The translations under genes and the position numbers were made by a program. The notes below the pieces were generated by a model that saw only the letters and a list, made by a program, of their open reading frames with translations, made no database searches and had not been told where the DNA came from. Shown here in pieces: positions 32,433 to 40,998 of a stretch of DNA of 64,000 nucleotides (position 1 is the stretch's first letter; each line of letters begins with the position of its first letter). Source of the stretch: Gemmatimonadaceae bacterium (GTDB lineage Bacteria; Gemmatimonadota; Gemmatimonadetes; Gemmatimonadales; Gemmatimonadaceae); NCBI GenBank assembly GCA_025930755.1, contig JAICOJ010000009.1, forward strand, positions 1-64,000, read 5' to 3'.

Positions 32433-34178
32433 CTAGAAGCGGTGGCGCAGGCGAATGAAGAAGTTCGCGGGGATCTTCGCATCGGAGACCGATTTCGCTA
32501 CGAAGAACCCGATCAGCTCGAAGTCGAGGCCTGCGCCGACGTCAGTGCGAAACGTCGACAGCCCCGGCAGCGTGCCGCGGCCGTATTGCAGATCGCCGCT
32601 TCGAGGCCCCACGAGCCAGCCGCGCCCGGCATCGAAAAACACCACCCACTCGCCTTTGCGGCTGTAGTTGAGCCGCCACCAGCGCTTGTCCTCTTCTTCA
32701 TCGAAGCCGCCCTCGCTGCTGAAGCGAAAGGCCAGCGCGCCTCGGTACTCGATCTGCGCGACGACCATGCGTTCGCACAGCCCAGGTCGGCCGGGCACGT
32801 CCACGCCACCGCAGAGCAGGACGTCCTTCGACGGCGGACGCCGGAAATCGTATCCGGGAAGCGACCCGGCGCCGCCTAACGCGAACCGGCGCTGGAGGGG
32901 CAGCTCGTCGCCATCCACCCAGCCGCCCGCGACGAGCCGAAGGTTGAGCTGCCCATCCGGCGAGACGCGGTTGTACCGCCGCGCATCGAGGAAGACCCGG
33001 GTGTACTGGACGCCGACAGGCTCGCTCGCGGGGGCACGAACCACGACCGGCGTCGGGGCGAGGCGCACCGCCGCGCTCCGCCCGTGCTCCACGTCCGCCA
33101 CCACGTGCCATCCCGACGACGGATCGTCCACATCGGTGCGCGTATCGTACGCGACGCGGGCGCTCGTCAGGCGAAACCGCCCTTCATCGGCGACCGGGTT
33201 GGGACGCCACTGCTGCCCGCCGCGGAACAGCGTGAACGGATCGCGCTCGGGAAGCGCGCTCCAGCGCTCCTCGGAGTAGGCGGGGGTGAAAGAGAACGTC
33301 TCTCCGCCGCGCAGGACCAGATAGGCGCTGCCGCCGTGCCTCGCCCAGTAATCGCGATAGTCCCGATGCAGAAAGAACGACGCGAGGCCAACCTCGGCGT
33401 CTCGAAGCTGCCACGCCTCGACCGGCGACACGATGTCGAACGCCCGCGCGCCGATCGCGACCGTGCCCGGACGCCCGAGACCCACCTGTGCCGTGACATC
33501 GTGGCCGACGTTGCGCGACGTCCACTCCCAGTGATCGACCGTGCGCAGGATGCCGTACGCATTCACCCGAACGTCGCCCCATGACGTCGTGCGTCGAACG
33601 CTCGGGCCGCCGTGCACCGCCAGCCCTTCGACGCGATTGTACGAGCCACCGGTCATGAGGCTGAGCTTGCTGTCGGAATCGCGCCGGCGCCGACGCCAGC
33701 GCGTCACCCAGCTCTCGTCCTCGTCGAAAACCGTTTGATCGGTTTCCGCGATGATCCGCTCGTCCTCCTCGCGGAATCGCAGCGGCTCGCGATAGTGTCG
33801 AATCGGCCCGCCGATGGTCGCGCGCTCTCGCCCCTCGAAGTAGCCGCCGACGATGAATACCGCGCCGTCGATGCGCGCTCCTGGCGCCAGCGTCAGGTCA
33901 CCGTTCACCACGATGACGCTGCCGGCGACGCGCCCGCCAATGCTCACCGGGCCGCGCAGCACCGCGACGTTTCCATTGACGATCTGCGTCGCGGCGATAT
34001 CGAGCCGGCCGCTCACGCGCATCGCGGCCGGCTGGTTGTAGAGCGCGGCGATGTCCTGAGCGACTTCCACGTCCAGACCCGTGGCCCGATTCCGTTGAGC
34101 CGGGACAGAATCGGGCTCCTGCGCGTGAGCGTGCACCGCCAGCAGACTGACGAGTGCCAAGAATGCAGTTGAGCGCAT
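32433..34178 (-). CDS. Outer membrane beta-barrel protein with N-terminal bactofilin-like repeats
   Basis: A 581-residue exported protein (signal MRSTAFLALVSLLAVHAHA). Residues about 45-125 form short beta-solenoid repeats, INGNVAVLRGPVSIGGRVAG then SVIVVNGDLTLAPGARIDG, like polymer-forming bactofilin domains. The rest is a beta-barrel of Omp85/surface-antigen style: alternating strands, LPLQRRFALGGAGSLPGYDF near residue 440 (a typical barrel motif), and an aromatic end NFFIRLRHRF. The start is fixed by the signal peptide. Same operon as the two-component pair, which may control it. It could be a translocon or a lipid-handling barrel. Confidence 0.78.
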   Translation of the reverse strand: MRSTAFLALVSLLAVHAHAQEPDSVPAQRNRATGLDVEVAQDIAALYNQPAAMRVSGRLDIAATQIVNGNVAVLRGPVSIGGRVAGSVIVVNGDLTLAPGARIDGAVFIVGGYFEGRERATIGGPIRHYREPLRFREEDERIIAETDQTVFDEDESWVTRWRRRRRDSDSKLSLMTGGSYNRVEGLAVHGGPSVRRTTSWGDVRVNAYGILRTVDHWEWTSRNVGHDVTAQVGLGRPGTVAIGARAFDIVSPVEAWQLRDAEVGLASFFLHRDYRDYWARHGGSAYLVLRGGETFSFTPAYSEERWSALPERDPFTLFRGGQQWRPNPVADEGRFRLTSARVAYDTRTDVDDPSSGWHVVADVEHGRSAAVRLAPTPVVVRAPASEPVGVQYTRVFLDARRYNRVSPDGQLNLRLVAGGWVDGDELPLQRRFALGGAGSLPGYDFRRPPSKDVLLCGGVDVPGRPGLCERMVVAQIEYRGALAFRFSSEGGFDEEEDKRWWRLNYSRKGEWVVFFDAGRGWLVGPRSGDLQYGRGTLPGLSTFRTDVGAGLDFELIGFFVAKSVSDAKIPANFFIRLRHRF

Positions 34179-34252
34179 GTGGGCTCCGCGAATGAGCGGT
34201 CGAGGCGACTGGCAGCCTCCGGCGAGGACGAGTCCCCTGTGGCTGTGCACCC

Positions 34253-35635
34253 TTACCCGCCTCCCCAGCCGATGTTCAGGCGCCGCATGCGCCGGTACAG
34301 GTTCGGGCGGTCCGTCTTGAGACGTCGCGCCGCTTCCGCGACGTTGCCGCCCGCGACCGACAGCGCCCGCGTAATCAACGTGCGCTCGTATTCGTCGAGC
34401 ATGTCACTCAGCGGCCGCTCGAGCGCCGATGCATCGGGCAACGGGCCCTTGGGTGTTGGCGTCACCGCGCCATCCACCGGCAGCACGGCGCGCACGTGCT
34501 CGGGGACCACCTCCTGCCCCGCGTGCAGGATGGCGAGGCGCTCGACGATGTTCGCCAGCTCGCGCACGTTGCCCGGCCACCGGTAACGCACGAACAACTC
34601 GAGCGCTCCTTCATTCCACGTCGGCGCCAGGCGTCCGCTCCGCGTGCGATAGAGCGCCGAGAAATGCCTTACGAGCTGTGGGATGTCGTCGGGGCGTTCG
34701 CGAAGGGGCGGGATGTGCATCGGGATGACGTTCAGCCGGAAGAACAGGTCTTCGCGAAACCGTCCGTCCGCCACCGCGCGCTCCAGATCGTGGTTGGTCG
34801 CGGCGAGAATGCGGACATCGACGGCGATGGACTTTCCACCTCCCACCCGCTCGATCTCCTTCGCCTCGATCGCTCGCAGCAGCTTCGCCTGCGCCTCGGC
34901 GCCGAGATCTCCCACTTCATCGAGGAACAACGTCCCTTCGTGCGCCAGCTCGAATCGCCCGATGCGACGATCGGTGGCGCCGGTGAAGGCGCCCCGCTCA
35001 TGGCCGAACATCTCGCTTTCGACCAGATCGCGTGGGATGGCCGCTGAGTTGACGCGCACGAATGCCTTGTCGCGTCGCGCGCTGCCGCCGTGAATCGCGG
35101 CGGCCACCAGCTCCTTTCCCGTCCCCGATTCGCCGATGATGAGCACGCGCGCATCAGTGGGCGCGACGCGCTGGATGAGCTCACGGACCTGCCGCATGCC
35201 CGGGCTGTCGCCCACCATGCGTCCGGGAATGCCCAGGTCCTCGCGGAGCGCGCGTGCCTCACGACGCACGCGTCGCAGCTCGAGGGCCGAGCGGAGGGCC
35301 AGCAGGACGCCCTCCGGGGTGAGCGGCTTCTCGAGAAAATGAAACGCCCCAAGCTTCGTCGCGCGCACCGCGTCGCTCAGTCCCGCGCGCCCGCTCATCA
35401 TGACGACGGGAACATCCGGCACTTTCTCCCGGAGCCGCGTGAGCGTTCCCATCCCATCGATCTCGCCGGGCATCATGAGATCGAGAAGGATGGCATCGGG
35501 CTCGTCGTCGATGGCGCTCGCCGCACCGGCCGCACCGTCGGCGGCCTCGCGCACCGTGAATCCTTCGGCGGAGAGCAGCGCGCCGACCATGCGCCGGATG
35601 TTGGGCTCGTCGTCGATGATCAGGATCGTCGACAT
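34253..35635 (-). CDS. NtrX-like sigma-54-dependent response regulator
   Basis: A 460-residue NtrC-family regulator. Receiver domain 1-120 (IIDDEPNIRRMV, phospho-acceptor in AILLDLMMPGE, Lys in FHFLEKPLTPEG). AAA+ domain about 140-375: Walker A GESGTGKELVA, the sigma-54 contact loop GAFTGATDRRI, and LFLDEVGDLG. C-terminal Fis-type helix-turn-helix (GGNVAEAARRLKTDRPNLYRRM). Together with the upstream NtrY-like kinase and DUF4390 gene this is best called NtrX-like. Targets unknown. Eleven bases separate it from the upstream coiled-coil gene. Confidence 0.93.
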   Translation of the reverse strand: MSTILIIDDEPNIRRMVGALLSAEGFTVREAADGAAGAASAIDDEPDAILLDLMMPGEIDGMGTLTRLREKVPDVPVVMMSGRAGLSDAVRATKLGAFHFLEKPLTPEGVLLALRSALELRRVRREARALREDLGIPGRMVGDSPGMRQVRELIQRVAPTDARVLIIGESGTGKELVAAAIHGGSARRDKAFVRVNSAAIPRDLVESEMFGHERGAFTGATDRRIGRFELAHEGTLFLDEVGDLGAEAQAKLLRAIEAKEIERVGGGKSIAVDVRILAATNHDLERAVADGRFREDLFFRLNVIPMHIPPLRERPDDIPQLVRHFSALYRTRSGRLAPTWNEGALELFVRYRWPGNVRELANIVERLAILHAGQEVVPEHVRAVLPVDGAVTPTPKGPLPDASALERPLSDMLDEYERTLITRALSVAGGNVAEAARRLKTDRPNLYRRMRRLNIGWGGG

Positions 35636-35645
35636 GCCGCTCCGG

Positions 35646-35888
35646 TCACCGCTTGGGCTCGGCGCCGCTTTGCGAGCGCTCCGAGAGCAGCTTCGTCATG
35701 AACCGCTGTCCTTCGCCGAGGCGCTCCATCTCGCTCGACATCGACTCGATCGTCCCCTCGAGTCGCGCTACGCGCTCCTCCAGGCGCTGCACGCGCTTGG
35801 GCTCGCCATCGCCCCGCCGATCCATCAGCCGGACGATGACGGCGGCGACGAGCGCCACCGTCGCCAGGAGCATCACGCCGCTGATCAT
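35646..35888 (-). CDS. Small membrane coiled-coil protein, paralog 1
   Basis: Eighty residues: an N-terminal membrane helix (GVMLLATVALVAAVIVRLM), then an amphipathic coiled coil (RVQRLEERVARLEGTIESM), ending with ERLGEGQRFMTKLLSERS. The last motif is shared with the next two genes. Its ATG overlaps the stop of paralog 2 (ATGA). No known domain. The place between kinase and regulator suggests a role in that signalling system. Confidence 0.72.
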   Translation of the reverse strand: MISGVMLLATVALVAAVIVRLMDRRGDGEPKRVQRLEERVARLEGTIESMSSEMERLGEGQRFMTKLLSERSQSGAEPKR

Positions 35889-36166
35889 GACTGCCTCCGT
35901 GGCTCCGTCAGACGGCTTGCGTCACTCGCGCGCTCGGTGAGCAATTTCGTCGTGAAGCGCTGCCCTTCGGAGATGCGCTCGACCTCGATGGCGATCGCGT
36001 CGACCGCCTGCTCGATCCGCTCAAGGCGGGACGTGACCTCAGGGGCCACCCTGGCCTTGGAGTCTCGCTCCATGCGTCGCGCGAATGCACGCGCTAGCGG
36101 CGCGCCAACGGCGATGGTGGCCACCATCGCGAAGAACCCAAGGGGCACGACGATTCCAGGTTCCAT
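35885..36166 (-). CDS. Small membrane coiled-coil protein, paralog 2
   Basis: Ninety-three residues: membrane helix PGIVVPLGFFAMVATIAVGA, basic patch ARAFARRMERDSKAR, then coiled coil VTSRLERIEQAVDAIAIEVE and the shared ending ERISEGQRFTTKLLTERA. Closest to paralog 3 (both have ISEGQR and TTKLL). The ATG at 36166 is chosen as the first Met before the hydrophobic stretch; the frame further upstream is a shadow. Confidence 0.72.
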   Translation of the reverse strand: MEPGIVVPLGFFAMVATIAVGAPLARAFARRMERDSKARVAPEVTSRLERIEQAVDAIAIEVERISEGQRFTTKLLTERASDASRLTEPRRQS

Positions 36167-36203
36167 AACGAGCCGTCCTCCGAAGTAGAAAGAGCGTCCG
36201 TGC

Positions 36204-36473
36204 CTACTCGGCCCGCTCTGAATATGACCGTGCCTTGTCCGACAGGAGCTTCGTCGTATATCGCTGCCCCTCGGAGATCCGCTCGACCTCGACCGCGATG
36301 GAGTCGATTGCCTGCTCCATGCGCTCCAGCCGGGATGACACCTCAGCGGGGATGCCCTGTGCGTCCGCGCGCTTCTCGAGTCGCTTCGCCCACGCGCGTG
36401 CCAGCGGCACCACGATACTCGCGCCGACGGCGAGCGAGGCGAATGCAAAGGCGAATGGTAGTAGCTCGTCCAT
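36204..36473 (-). CDS. Small membrane coiled-coil protein, paralog 3
   Basis: Eighty-nine residues with the same layout: membrane helix PFAFAFASLAVGASIVVPLA, basic KRLEKRADAQ, coiled coil VSSRLERMEQAIDSIAVEVE, and ERISEGQRYTTKLLSDKA. It starts nine bases after the kinase stop. Three tandem copies imply local duplication. They may form a hetero-oligomeric membrane coil. Confidence 0.72.
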   Translation of the reverse strand: MDELLPFAFAFASLAVGASIVVPLARAWAKRLEKRADAQGIPAEVSSRLERMEQAIDSIAVEVERISEGQRYTTKLLSDKARSYSERAE

Positions 36474-36481
36474 TAGGTGGG

Positions 36482-37693
36482 TTACTCCGCTCCATCGACG
36501 GGGATGACAAATCGGATTTCGGTACCCTGACCTTCGGCGCTCGCCGCATCGACAGCGCCGCCGTGCGCGAGCACCGTCTGTCGGGCGATCGCCAACCCGA
36601 GCCCGGTCCCGCCCAGCTTCGACGTGACGTACGGTTCCCAGATCCGGGCGAGCTGCGCTGCCGGAATTCCGCATCCGGTATCGCGCACCGCAACCTCGAC
36701 CGCGTCGCGCCCCTCGAGACGCGCCTTCGTGACGCGAACATCGACCTCGCCACCTTCGCGGCATGCTTCGACGGCGTTGATCAGGACGTTGGACAGCGCT
36801 CTCGCCAGCGCATCGTGATGTCCACGAACCATGGGAAGCTCATCCCCCACCTCCAGTCGCAAGGGCACGCGCTCGGCCACCATCGATCGCGCGGTGTACC
36901 GCGCGAGCTCGGCCATGTCGACGTCTGCCGGCGGTCCTTCAGGCAGGCGCCCAAATTGTGAAAAGCTTCGCGCCATCTGCTCCAGCCGTGCCGATTCGAC
37001 CTCGAGGACTTCCACGGGCTCACGCAGCGAATCGGGCGCGTCGCGCTTGAGTCGCTCGACGGCGAACCGAATGGGCGTGAGCGGATTCTTGAGCTCGTGG
37101 GCGACCCGTCTGGCCGTCTCCCGGAACGCCTCGACGCGCTCCGCTTCGCGCTCCTGGGCGCGTGCGGTCTCGAGCTCGCGGGCCATCCGCCGCATCCTCC
37201 GCCGCAGGGTGTCGAACTCGGGAGCGCCCCGTTTCTTGGGAGCGCCCTCCGGGAGCGGCTCCCCCCGTCCAATCAAATCGGTCCATCCGACCAGCTCGTT
37301 CAATGGGCGGCTCATCTGACGACTGAGGTGACCGGCGACCCGTGACGCGAAGAGAGCGAGCAGCCCGGTCCCGACCAGGGCGAACAACGCAATGACGGGA
37401 ACCACGCGCTCGGCGAGAAAGCGAAAGCGGCTCGCCTGAAGCAGCGAGCCCCGCAGCTCCTGCTCGTGAGCATCGAGCGCCGCCCGTTGAGCCGGAGTTA
37501 GGGGCGCCTGGCGGGCCTGTTCGAGCGCGGCGCGCCCGGATTCCGCCACCCGCTCCCACGCCCGGGTCCCGCTGACCAGGGGAACCGCGCGGCTCGCCGC
37601 GAGCGTTCCCCCCAGCATGACGACGCTTGCGGGAAGGACGGCGAACAGGAGGAGATACAGGAAGAGCCGAGTTCGGAAGCTGAGTCGCTTCAC
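36482..37693 (-). CDS. NtrY-like sensor histidine kinase
   Basis: A 403-residue membrane kinase. Two membrane helices (about 8-30 and 95-117) enclose a short periplasmic segment. A HAMP-like region with GRPL-type MSRPLNELVG follows, then the phospho-acceptor box RRVAHELKNPLTPIRFAVER, which is the NtrY/NtrB form, and the ATPase boxes N (LSNVLINAVEACREGG), G1 (VRDTGCGIP) and G2 (LGGTGLGLAIAR). GTG start at 37693. First gene of the operon leading to the three coiled-coil proteins, the regulator, the barrel protein and DUF4390. It probably senses an envelope state. Confidence 0.92.
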   Translation of the reverse strand: MKRLSFRTRLFLYLLLFAVLPASVVMLGGTLAASRAVPLVSGTRAWERVAESGRAALEQARQAPLTPAQRAALDAHEQELRGSLLQASRFRFLAERVVPVIALFALVGTGLLALFASRVAGHLSRQMSRPLNELVGWTDLIGRGEPLPEGAPKKRGAPEFDTLRRRMRRMARELETARAQEREAERVEAFRETARRVAHELKNPLTPIRFAVERLKRDAPDSLREPVEVLEVESARLEQMARSFSQFGRLPEGPPADVDMAELARYTARSMVAERVPLRLEVGDELPMVRGHHDALARALSNVLINAVEACREGGEVDVRVTKARLEGRDAVEVAVRDTGCGIPAAQLARIWEPYVTSKLGGTGLGLAIARQTVLAHGGAVDAASAEGQGTEIRFVIPVDGAE

Positions 37694-37875
37694 ACCCTCA
37701 CCGTACGCCGGGTCGCTGGGGCAGTTTCACTCTGCAACACTGCCAATCTACGGCGCGTAGAGGGGAGGGGAACCCTGAGCAATCGCGGCACTTACCACGC
37801 CTGAATTTACCTCGACGCGAATTGCGGCGTCTCCCTTGCAGGGAAGGGCACGGATGGCCGCGGCGCGGAGATGAC

Positions 37876-38217
37876 ATGCAATTCTGGATTGGATTGCTCG
37901 TTGGCGCGATGATCGGCGCCAGCGTCGGACTGCTGGTGCTCGCGTGGCTCCACGCGAGTCGCCGGGCGGACGATGCGGCGGAGCGAGAGGCATCGCGCGG
38001 CGGAGCGCCACGGCAACCCCGGTGGCGTTCGGGCGACGTGCGCGTGCTGGAGCTTCCGCGGTCCATCGCGATCACCTCGAGCGACGCCGACGCACTGCGA
38101 GCTGCCGCTGATGCCCTCGAGGCTCGCGGCGGAAACAGCGACGAAGCGAGCCGGCTTCGCGATCTCGCGAATCGCGCCGCGCCCCCCGAAGAAGCGCGGC
38201 CCGTTCGCCGAGGCTAG
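37876..38217 (+). CDS. Small single-pass membrane protein
   Basis: A 113-residue protein: N-terminal membrane helix (FWIGLLVGAMIGASVGLLVL), then a charged cytoplasmic tail without recognised domain, with SSDADALRAAADALEARGG as a helix. ATG at 37876 follows an AGATGAC leader. It is divergent from the ntrY-like gene and followed by a perfect GC-rich hairpin. It resembles in plan, but not clearly in sequence, the three coiled-coil proteins across the spacer. Function unknown. Confidence 0.62.
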   Translation: MQFWIGLLVGAMIGASVGLLVLAWLHASRRADDAAEREASRGGAPRQPRWRSGDVRVLELPRSIAITSSDADALRAAADALEARGGNSDEASRLRDLANRAAPPEEARPVRRG

Positions 38218-38224
38218 TTTGAAC

Positions 38225-38250
38225 GCGCGTCTGACCCGGGTCAGACGCGC
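38225..38250. terminator. Perfect 11-bp hairpin after the small membrane protein gene
   Basis: GCGCGTCTGAC (38225-38235) pairs with GTCAGACGCGC (38240-38250) around CCGG. No T-run follows, so termination strength is uncertain. Confidence 0.5.
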
Positions 38251-38472
38251 CAGCCCATGTAAGCGCGGAAGGCCGCGATGGGACGGAATCCCTTCGCACG
38301 GTAAGGACTGTGCCCCTCGGCCAATCGTCGCAGAAGACTGCAGTCCGAAAGATCAACGACATGGCTCGGCAGCCCTGCGGCATTTGGACAGGGGGGACCT
38401 GGCCAACGTGGGGCGCGAGTCCCGGGGCGCCACCGCGGCCTTCTGCGGTTCGATGCTCTTGCGCTATGCGAC

Positions 38473-38895
38473 ATGAAGACCCACACGACGTATCTCACGT
38501 TCAATACGAAGCACCGCCAGGAGATCATCGACATCACCGATGACGTCGAGGCCTGCCGCGCCGCGGCGGGCATCCGCGAGGGCTTCGTCCTCGTCTCGGC
38601 CATGCACATCTCGGCGTCCGTGTTCGTCAACGATCACGAGTCGGGACTGTGGAAGGACATCCTCGACTGGCTCGAGCACCGCATCGCTCCGTGGGACCCC
38701 GACCACTATCGCCACAACTCCGGTACCGGCGAGGACAACGCGGCTGCGCACCTCCGATCGCTCACGGTTGGTCACGAGGTGATCGTCCCGGTGACCGATG
38801 GGAAGCTCGATTTCGGTCCCTGGCAGCGGGTCTTCTACGGGGAGTGGGACGGTCAGCGGAAAAAGCGAGTCGTCATCAAGGCGATGGGGGACTGA
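38473..38895 (+). CDS. YjbQ family protein
   Basis: A 140-residue YjbQ/UPF0047 protein, a small beta-barrel trimer family with a conserved metal or phosphate site; some members show secondary thiamine-phosphate synthase activity. The signatures are VLVSAMHISASVFVNDHE (His and Asn), DHYRHNSGTGEDNAAAHLRS (His, Glu, Asp), GKLDFGPWQRVFYGEWDG, and the final RKKRVVIKAMGD. Full length. It is preceded by a 255-base spacer with no clear gene. Physiological role uncertain. Confidence 0.92.
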   Translation: MKTHTTYLTFNTKHRQEIIDITDDVEACRAAAGIREGFVLVSAMHISASVFVNDHESGLWKDILDWLEHRIAPWDPDHYRHNSGTGEDNAAAHLRSLTVGHEVIVPVTDGKLDFGPWQRVFYGEWDGQRKKRVVIKAMGD

Positions 38896-39282
38896 GGCCC
38901 TCGCCCCTCGCCCGCTCGTCAAGTAGATTGAACCGTCCCGGTGGGCTGCGCTTACGGCCGATCTCTCGTGCGGGCAACCCCGCCAGCGATCTTCCCGCGC
39001 CGCACCCGAAGTCGAACGACGTCTGCGCGATCGGTGTCCCCCACGATTCGTCTGGGTGAGCGGATCTGCGCATGCGTCGTCAGAACACCCTGATCCTGTT
39101 CGCTTCATGAAGCCCTTCCGTCCCGGGCACGGAAGGGTGAAGCGACGGGAGATCGTGCGCGAGGTCGCGCGCGGTCACACAGCCACAGCACAGACGACGA
39201 CATGAAGCCACGACACCCCCGTCCCGCCACCCCCGTGCGTGCGGCGGCGACACCCATCCACCGCGGACCGCAGGCGCATACG
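38896..39282. other. Long intergenic region with a nested hairpin; no gene recognised
   Basis: Between yjbQ and the NYN-LOTUS gene. No convincing reading frame or tRNA. A compound stem at 39102-39143 has outer GCTTCA/TGAAGC and inner CCCTTCCGT/ACGGAAGGG. The stretch could encode a structured small RNA ending near that hairpin or be a long leader; the alternative upstream start of the NYN gene at 39202 lies in it. Confidence 0.4.
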
Positions 39283-40998
39283 ATGTCCGCGGCCCCCATT
39301 CAGGCCACCTTTTCGCCCCACGCGCCTAACGCGGCGCTCCTCATCGACTTCGACAACGTCACGATGGGGATCCGGTCCGACCTCGGCAACGAGCTCCGCA
39401 ACCTCCTCTCCTCGGACATCATCAAGGGGAAGGTCGCCGTGCAGCGTGCCTACGCCGACTGGCGGCGCTATCCGCAGTACATCGTCCCCCTCGCCGAATC
39501 CTCGATCGACATGATCATGGCGCCGGCGTACGGGTCGTCGAAGAAGAACGCCACCGACATTCGCCTCGCCGTGGACGCCATGGAGCTCGTCTTCACCCGT
39601 CCCGAGATCGGCACGTACATCCTGCTCTCTGGCGACTCCGACTTCGCGTCGCTGGTGACCAAGCTGAAGGAGTACGGCAAGTACGTCATCGGCGTTGGCA
39701 TTCGCGAGTCCTCGAGCGACCTGCTCGTGATGAACTGCGACGAGTACTACAGCTACAACGCGCTCGCCGGCCTCGTGAAGTCAGGCGAGGAAGAGGTCGT
39801 GAAGAAGGATCCGTGGGAGCTCGTCACCGAGGCCATCCACCGCATGAAGCGGAATGGCGACGTGATGCGCTCCGATCGGCTCAAGCAGGTGATGCAGGAG
39901 CTCGACTCGAACTTCGACGAGAAGACGCTCGGCCACTCGAAGTTCTCGCGCTTCACGCAGGAAGCCGCCGAGCGCGGTCTCCTGAAGATGACGAAGCTCG
40001 AGAACGGTCAGCTCGAGATCGACATTCCCGAGGGCGATGGCGTTCGTCCGGCCCCGCGAGCGACAGAAGGTGAGGCGCGTCCGCGCGAGGATCGGCCGCG
40101 CGGCCGGGGCCGCGAAGAGCGAGGGCGGGGCCGGCGCGGGGGACGGGGCCGCGATCGCGACCGCGAGCCGCGCACCGAGGAGCCGCGCGTCGAGACCCCG
40201 GCCGCCGAATCCGCTGCGCCGGCGGAGGCCGTGCCGCCGGTGGCCGCGGTCGAAGAGCGACGTCCCGAGACGGTGGACATCGCGCGCGATGGCATCGGCA
40301 CGGGGGGCGAGCGCCTCACGAGAGACGAGGCGTTCGATCTCGTTCGCCGCGCGGTGGACATTCTCACCGGCGGTGCGGACACGCCGGTGCTCGCCAGCGA
40401 CGTGCGGCGTAAGGCGCGCGACCTGCTGGGACGCGACAGCGAGTCGCTCAACGAGCGCATGTTCGTCCGCATCTTGCGCGATGCACACGACGCCAACGTC
40501 GTCGATCTTCGGAAGCGGGGCGACGATTGGGAGCTGGCGCCCGCGGCCGATGTCGCGCCGATCGCCGACCAGCTCCAGGCGGCGATTCCCGTTCCGTCGC
40601 AGAGTCAGGCCGGACGGTCGGCTGCGACGGCTGCTTCGTTCCGCCGGGGAATGCGCTCACGTGGCGGACGGACGAGTGGCGCCATGGAGCTGCCGCCCGA
40701 GCTCCTGTCGCTCGGAGTCGTCGACTTCGGCGCACCGGCGGTGCCTGACGAGACCGTGAACCGGGAGCCGGGAGCCGGGCTTGGCGCCCCGCCGGAGAGC
40801 ATTGTTCCCGAGGCCGCCGCGGAAGAGCCGGCGCAGAAGCCGCGTCGTGCCCCCCGTGCTCGCAAGACGGCGAAGAAGGGGAAGGGCGATGCCGCGGAAG
40901 GCGCCGCCGGAGCGGGAACGGCGGCGGCAAAGGCCAAACGCCGCCGTCCACCCCGCGGCCGCGCGAAAAAGCCGGCCGCGACCGGAGGCGAGGGATGA
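39283..40998 (+). CDS. NYN-domain RNase-like protein with two OST-HTH/LOTUS domains
   Basis: A 571-residue protein. Residues about 10-160 are a NYN/LabA PIN-like nuclease domain: NAALLIDFDNVTMGIRS, KKNATDIRLAVDAMELVF, TYILLSGDSDFASLVTKLKE carry the acidic triad. An OST-HTH/LOTUS domain follows at about 175-248 (DPWELVTEAIHRMKRNGD). Then comes an Arg/Gly/Glu-rich disordered stretch and a second OST-HTH at about 346-416 (TRDEAFDLVRRAVDILTGG). The tail is Ala/Lys/Arg-rich. Such proteins are thought to bind structured RNA and cut or regulate it. The ATG at 39283 places the nuclease domain at the N-terminus; 39202 is an alternative. The glycosylase gene overlaps its stop (ATGA). Confidence 0.85.
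   Translation: MSAAPIQATFSPHAPNAALLIDFDNVTMGIRSDLGNELRNLLSSDIIKGKVAVQRAYADWRRYPQYIVPLAESSIDMIMAPAYGSSKKNATDIRLAVDAMELVFTRPEIGTYILLSGDSDFASLVTKLKEYGKYVIGVGIRESSSDLLVMNCDEYYSYNALAGLVKSGEEEVVKKDPWELVTEAIHRMKRNGDVMRSDRLKQVMQELDSNFDEKTLGHSKFSRFTQEAAERGLLKMTKLENGQLEIDIPEGDGVRPAPRATEGEARPREDRPRGRGREERGRGRRGGRGRDRDREPRTEEPRVETPAAESAAPAEAVPPVAAVEERRPETVDIARDGIGTGGERLTRDEAFDLVRRAVDILTGGADTPVLASDVRRKARDLLGRDSESLNERMFVRILRDAHDANVVDLRKRGDDWELAPAADVAPIADQLQAAIPVPSQSQAGRSAATAASFRRGMRSRGGRTSGAMELPPELLSLGVVDFGAPAVPDETVNREPGAGLGAPPESIVPEAAAEEPAQKPRRAPRARKTAKKGKGDAAEGAAGAGTAAAKAKRRRPPRGRAKKPAATGGEG

Noticed and set aside
38218-38472. tRNA-like GGTTCGA segment before yjbQ
   Set aside because: No acceptor, D-arm or anticodon stem could be drawn around it.
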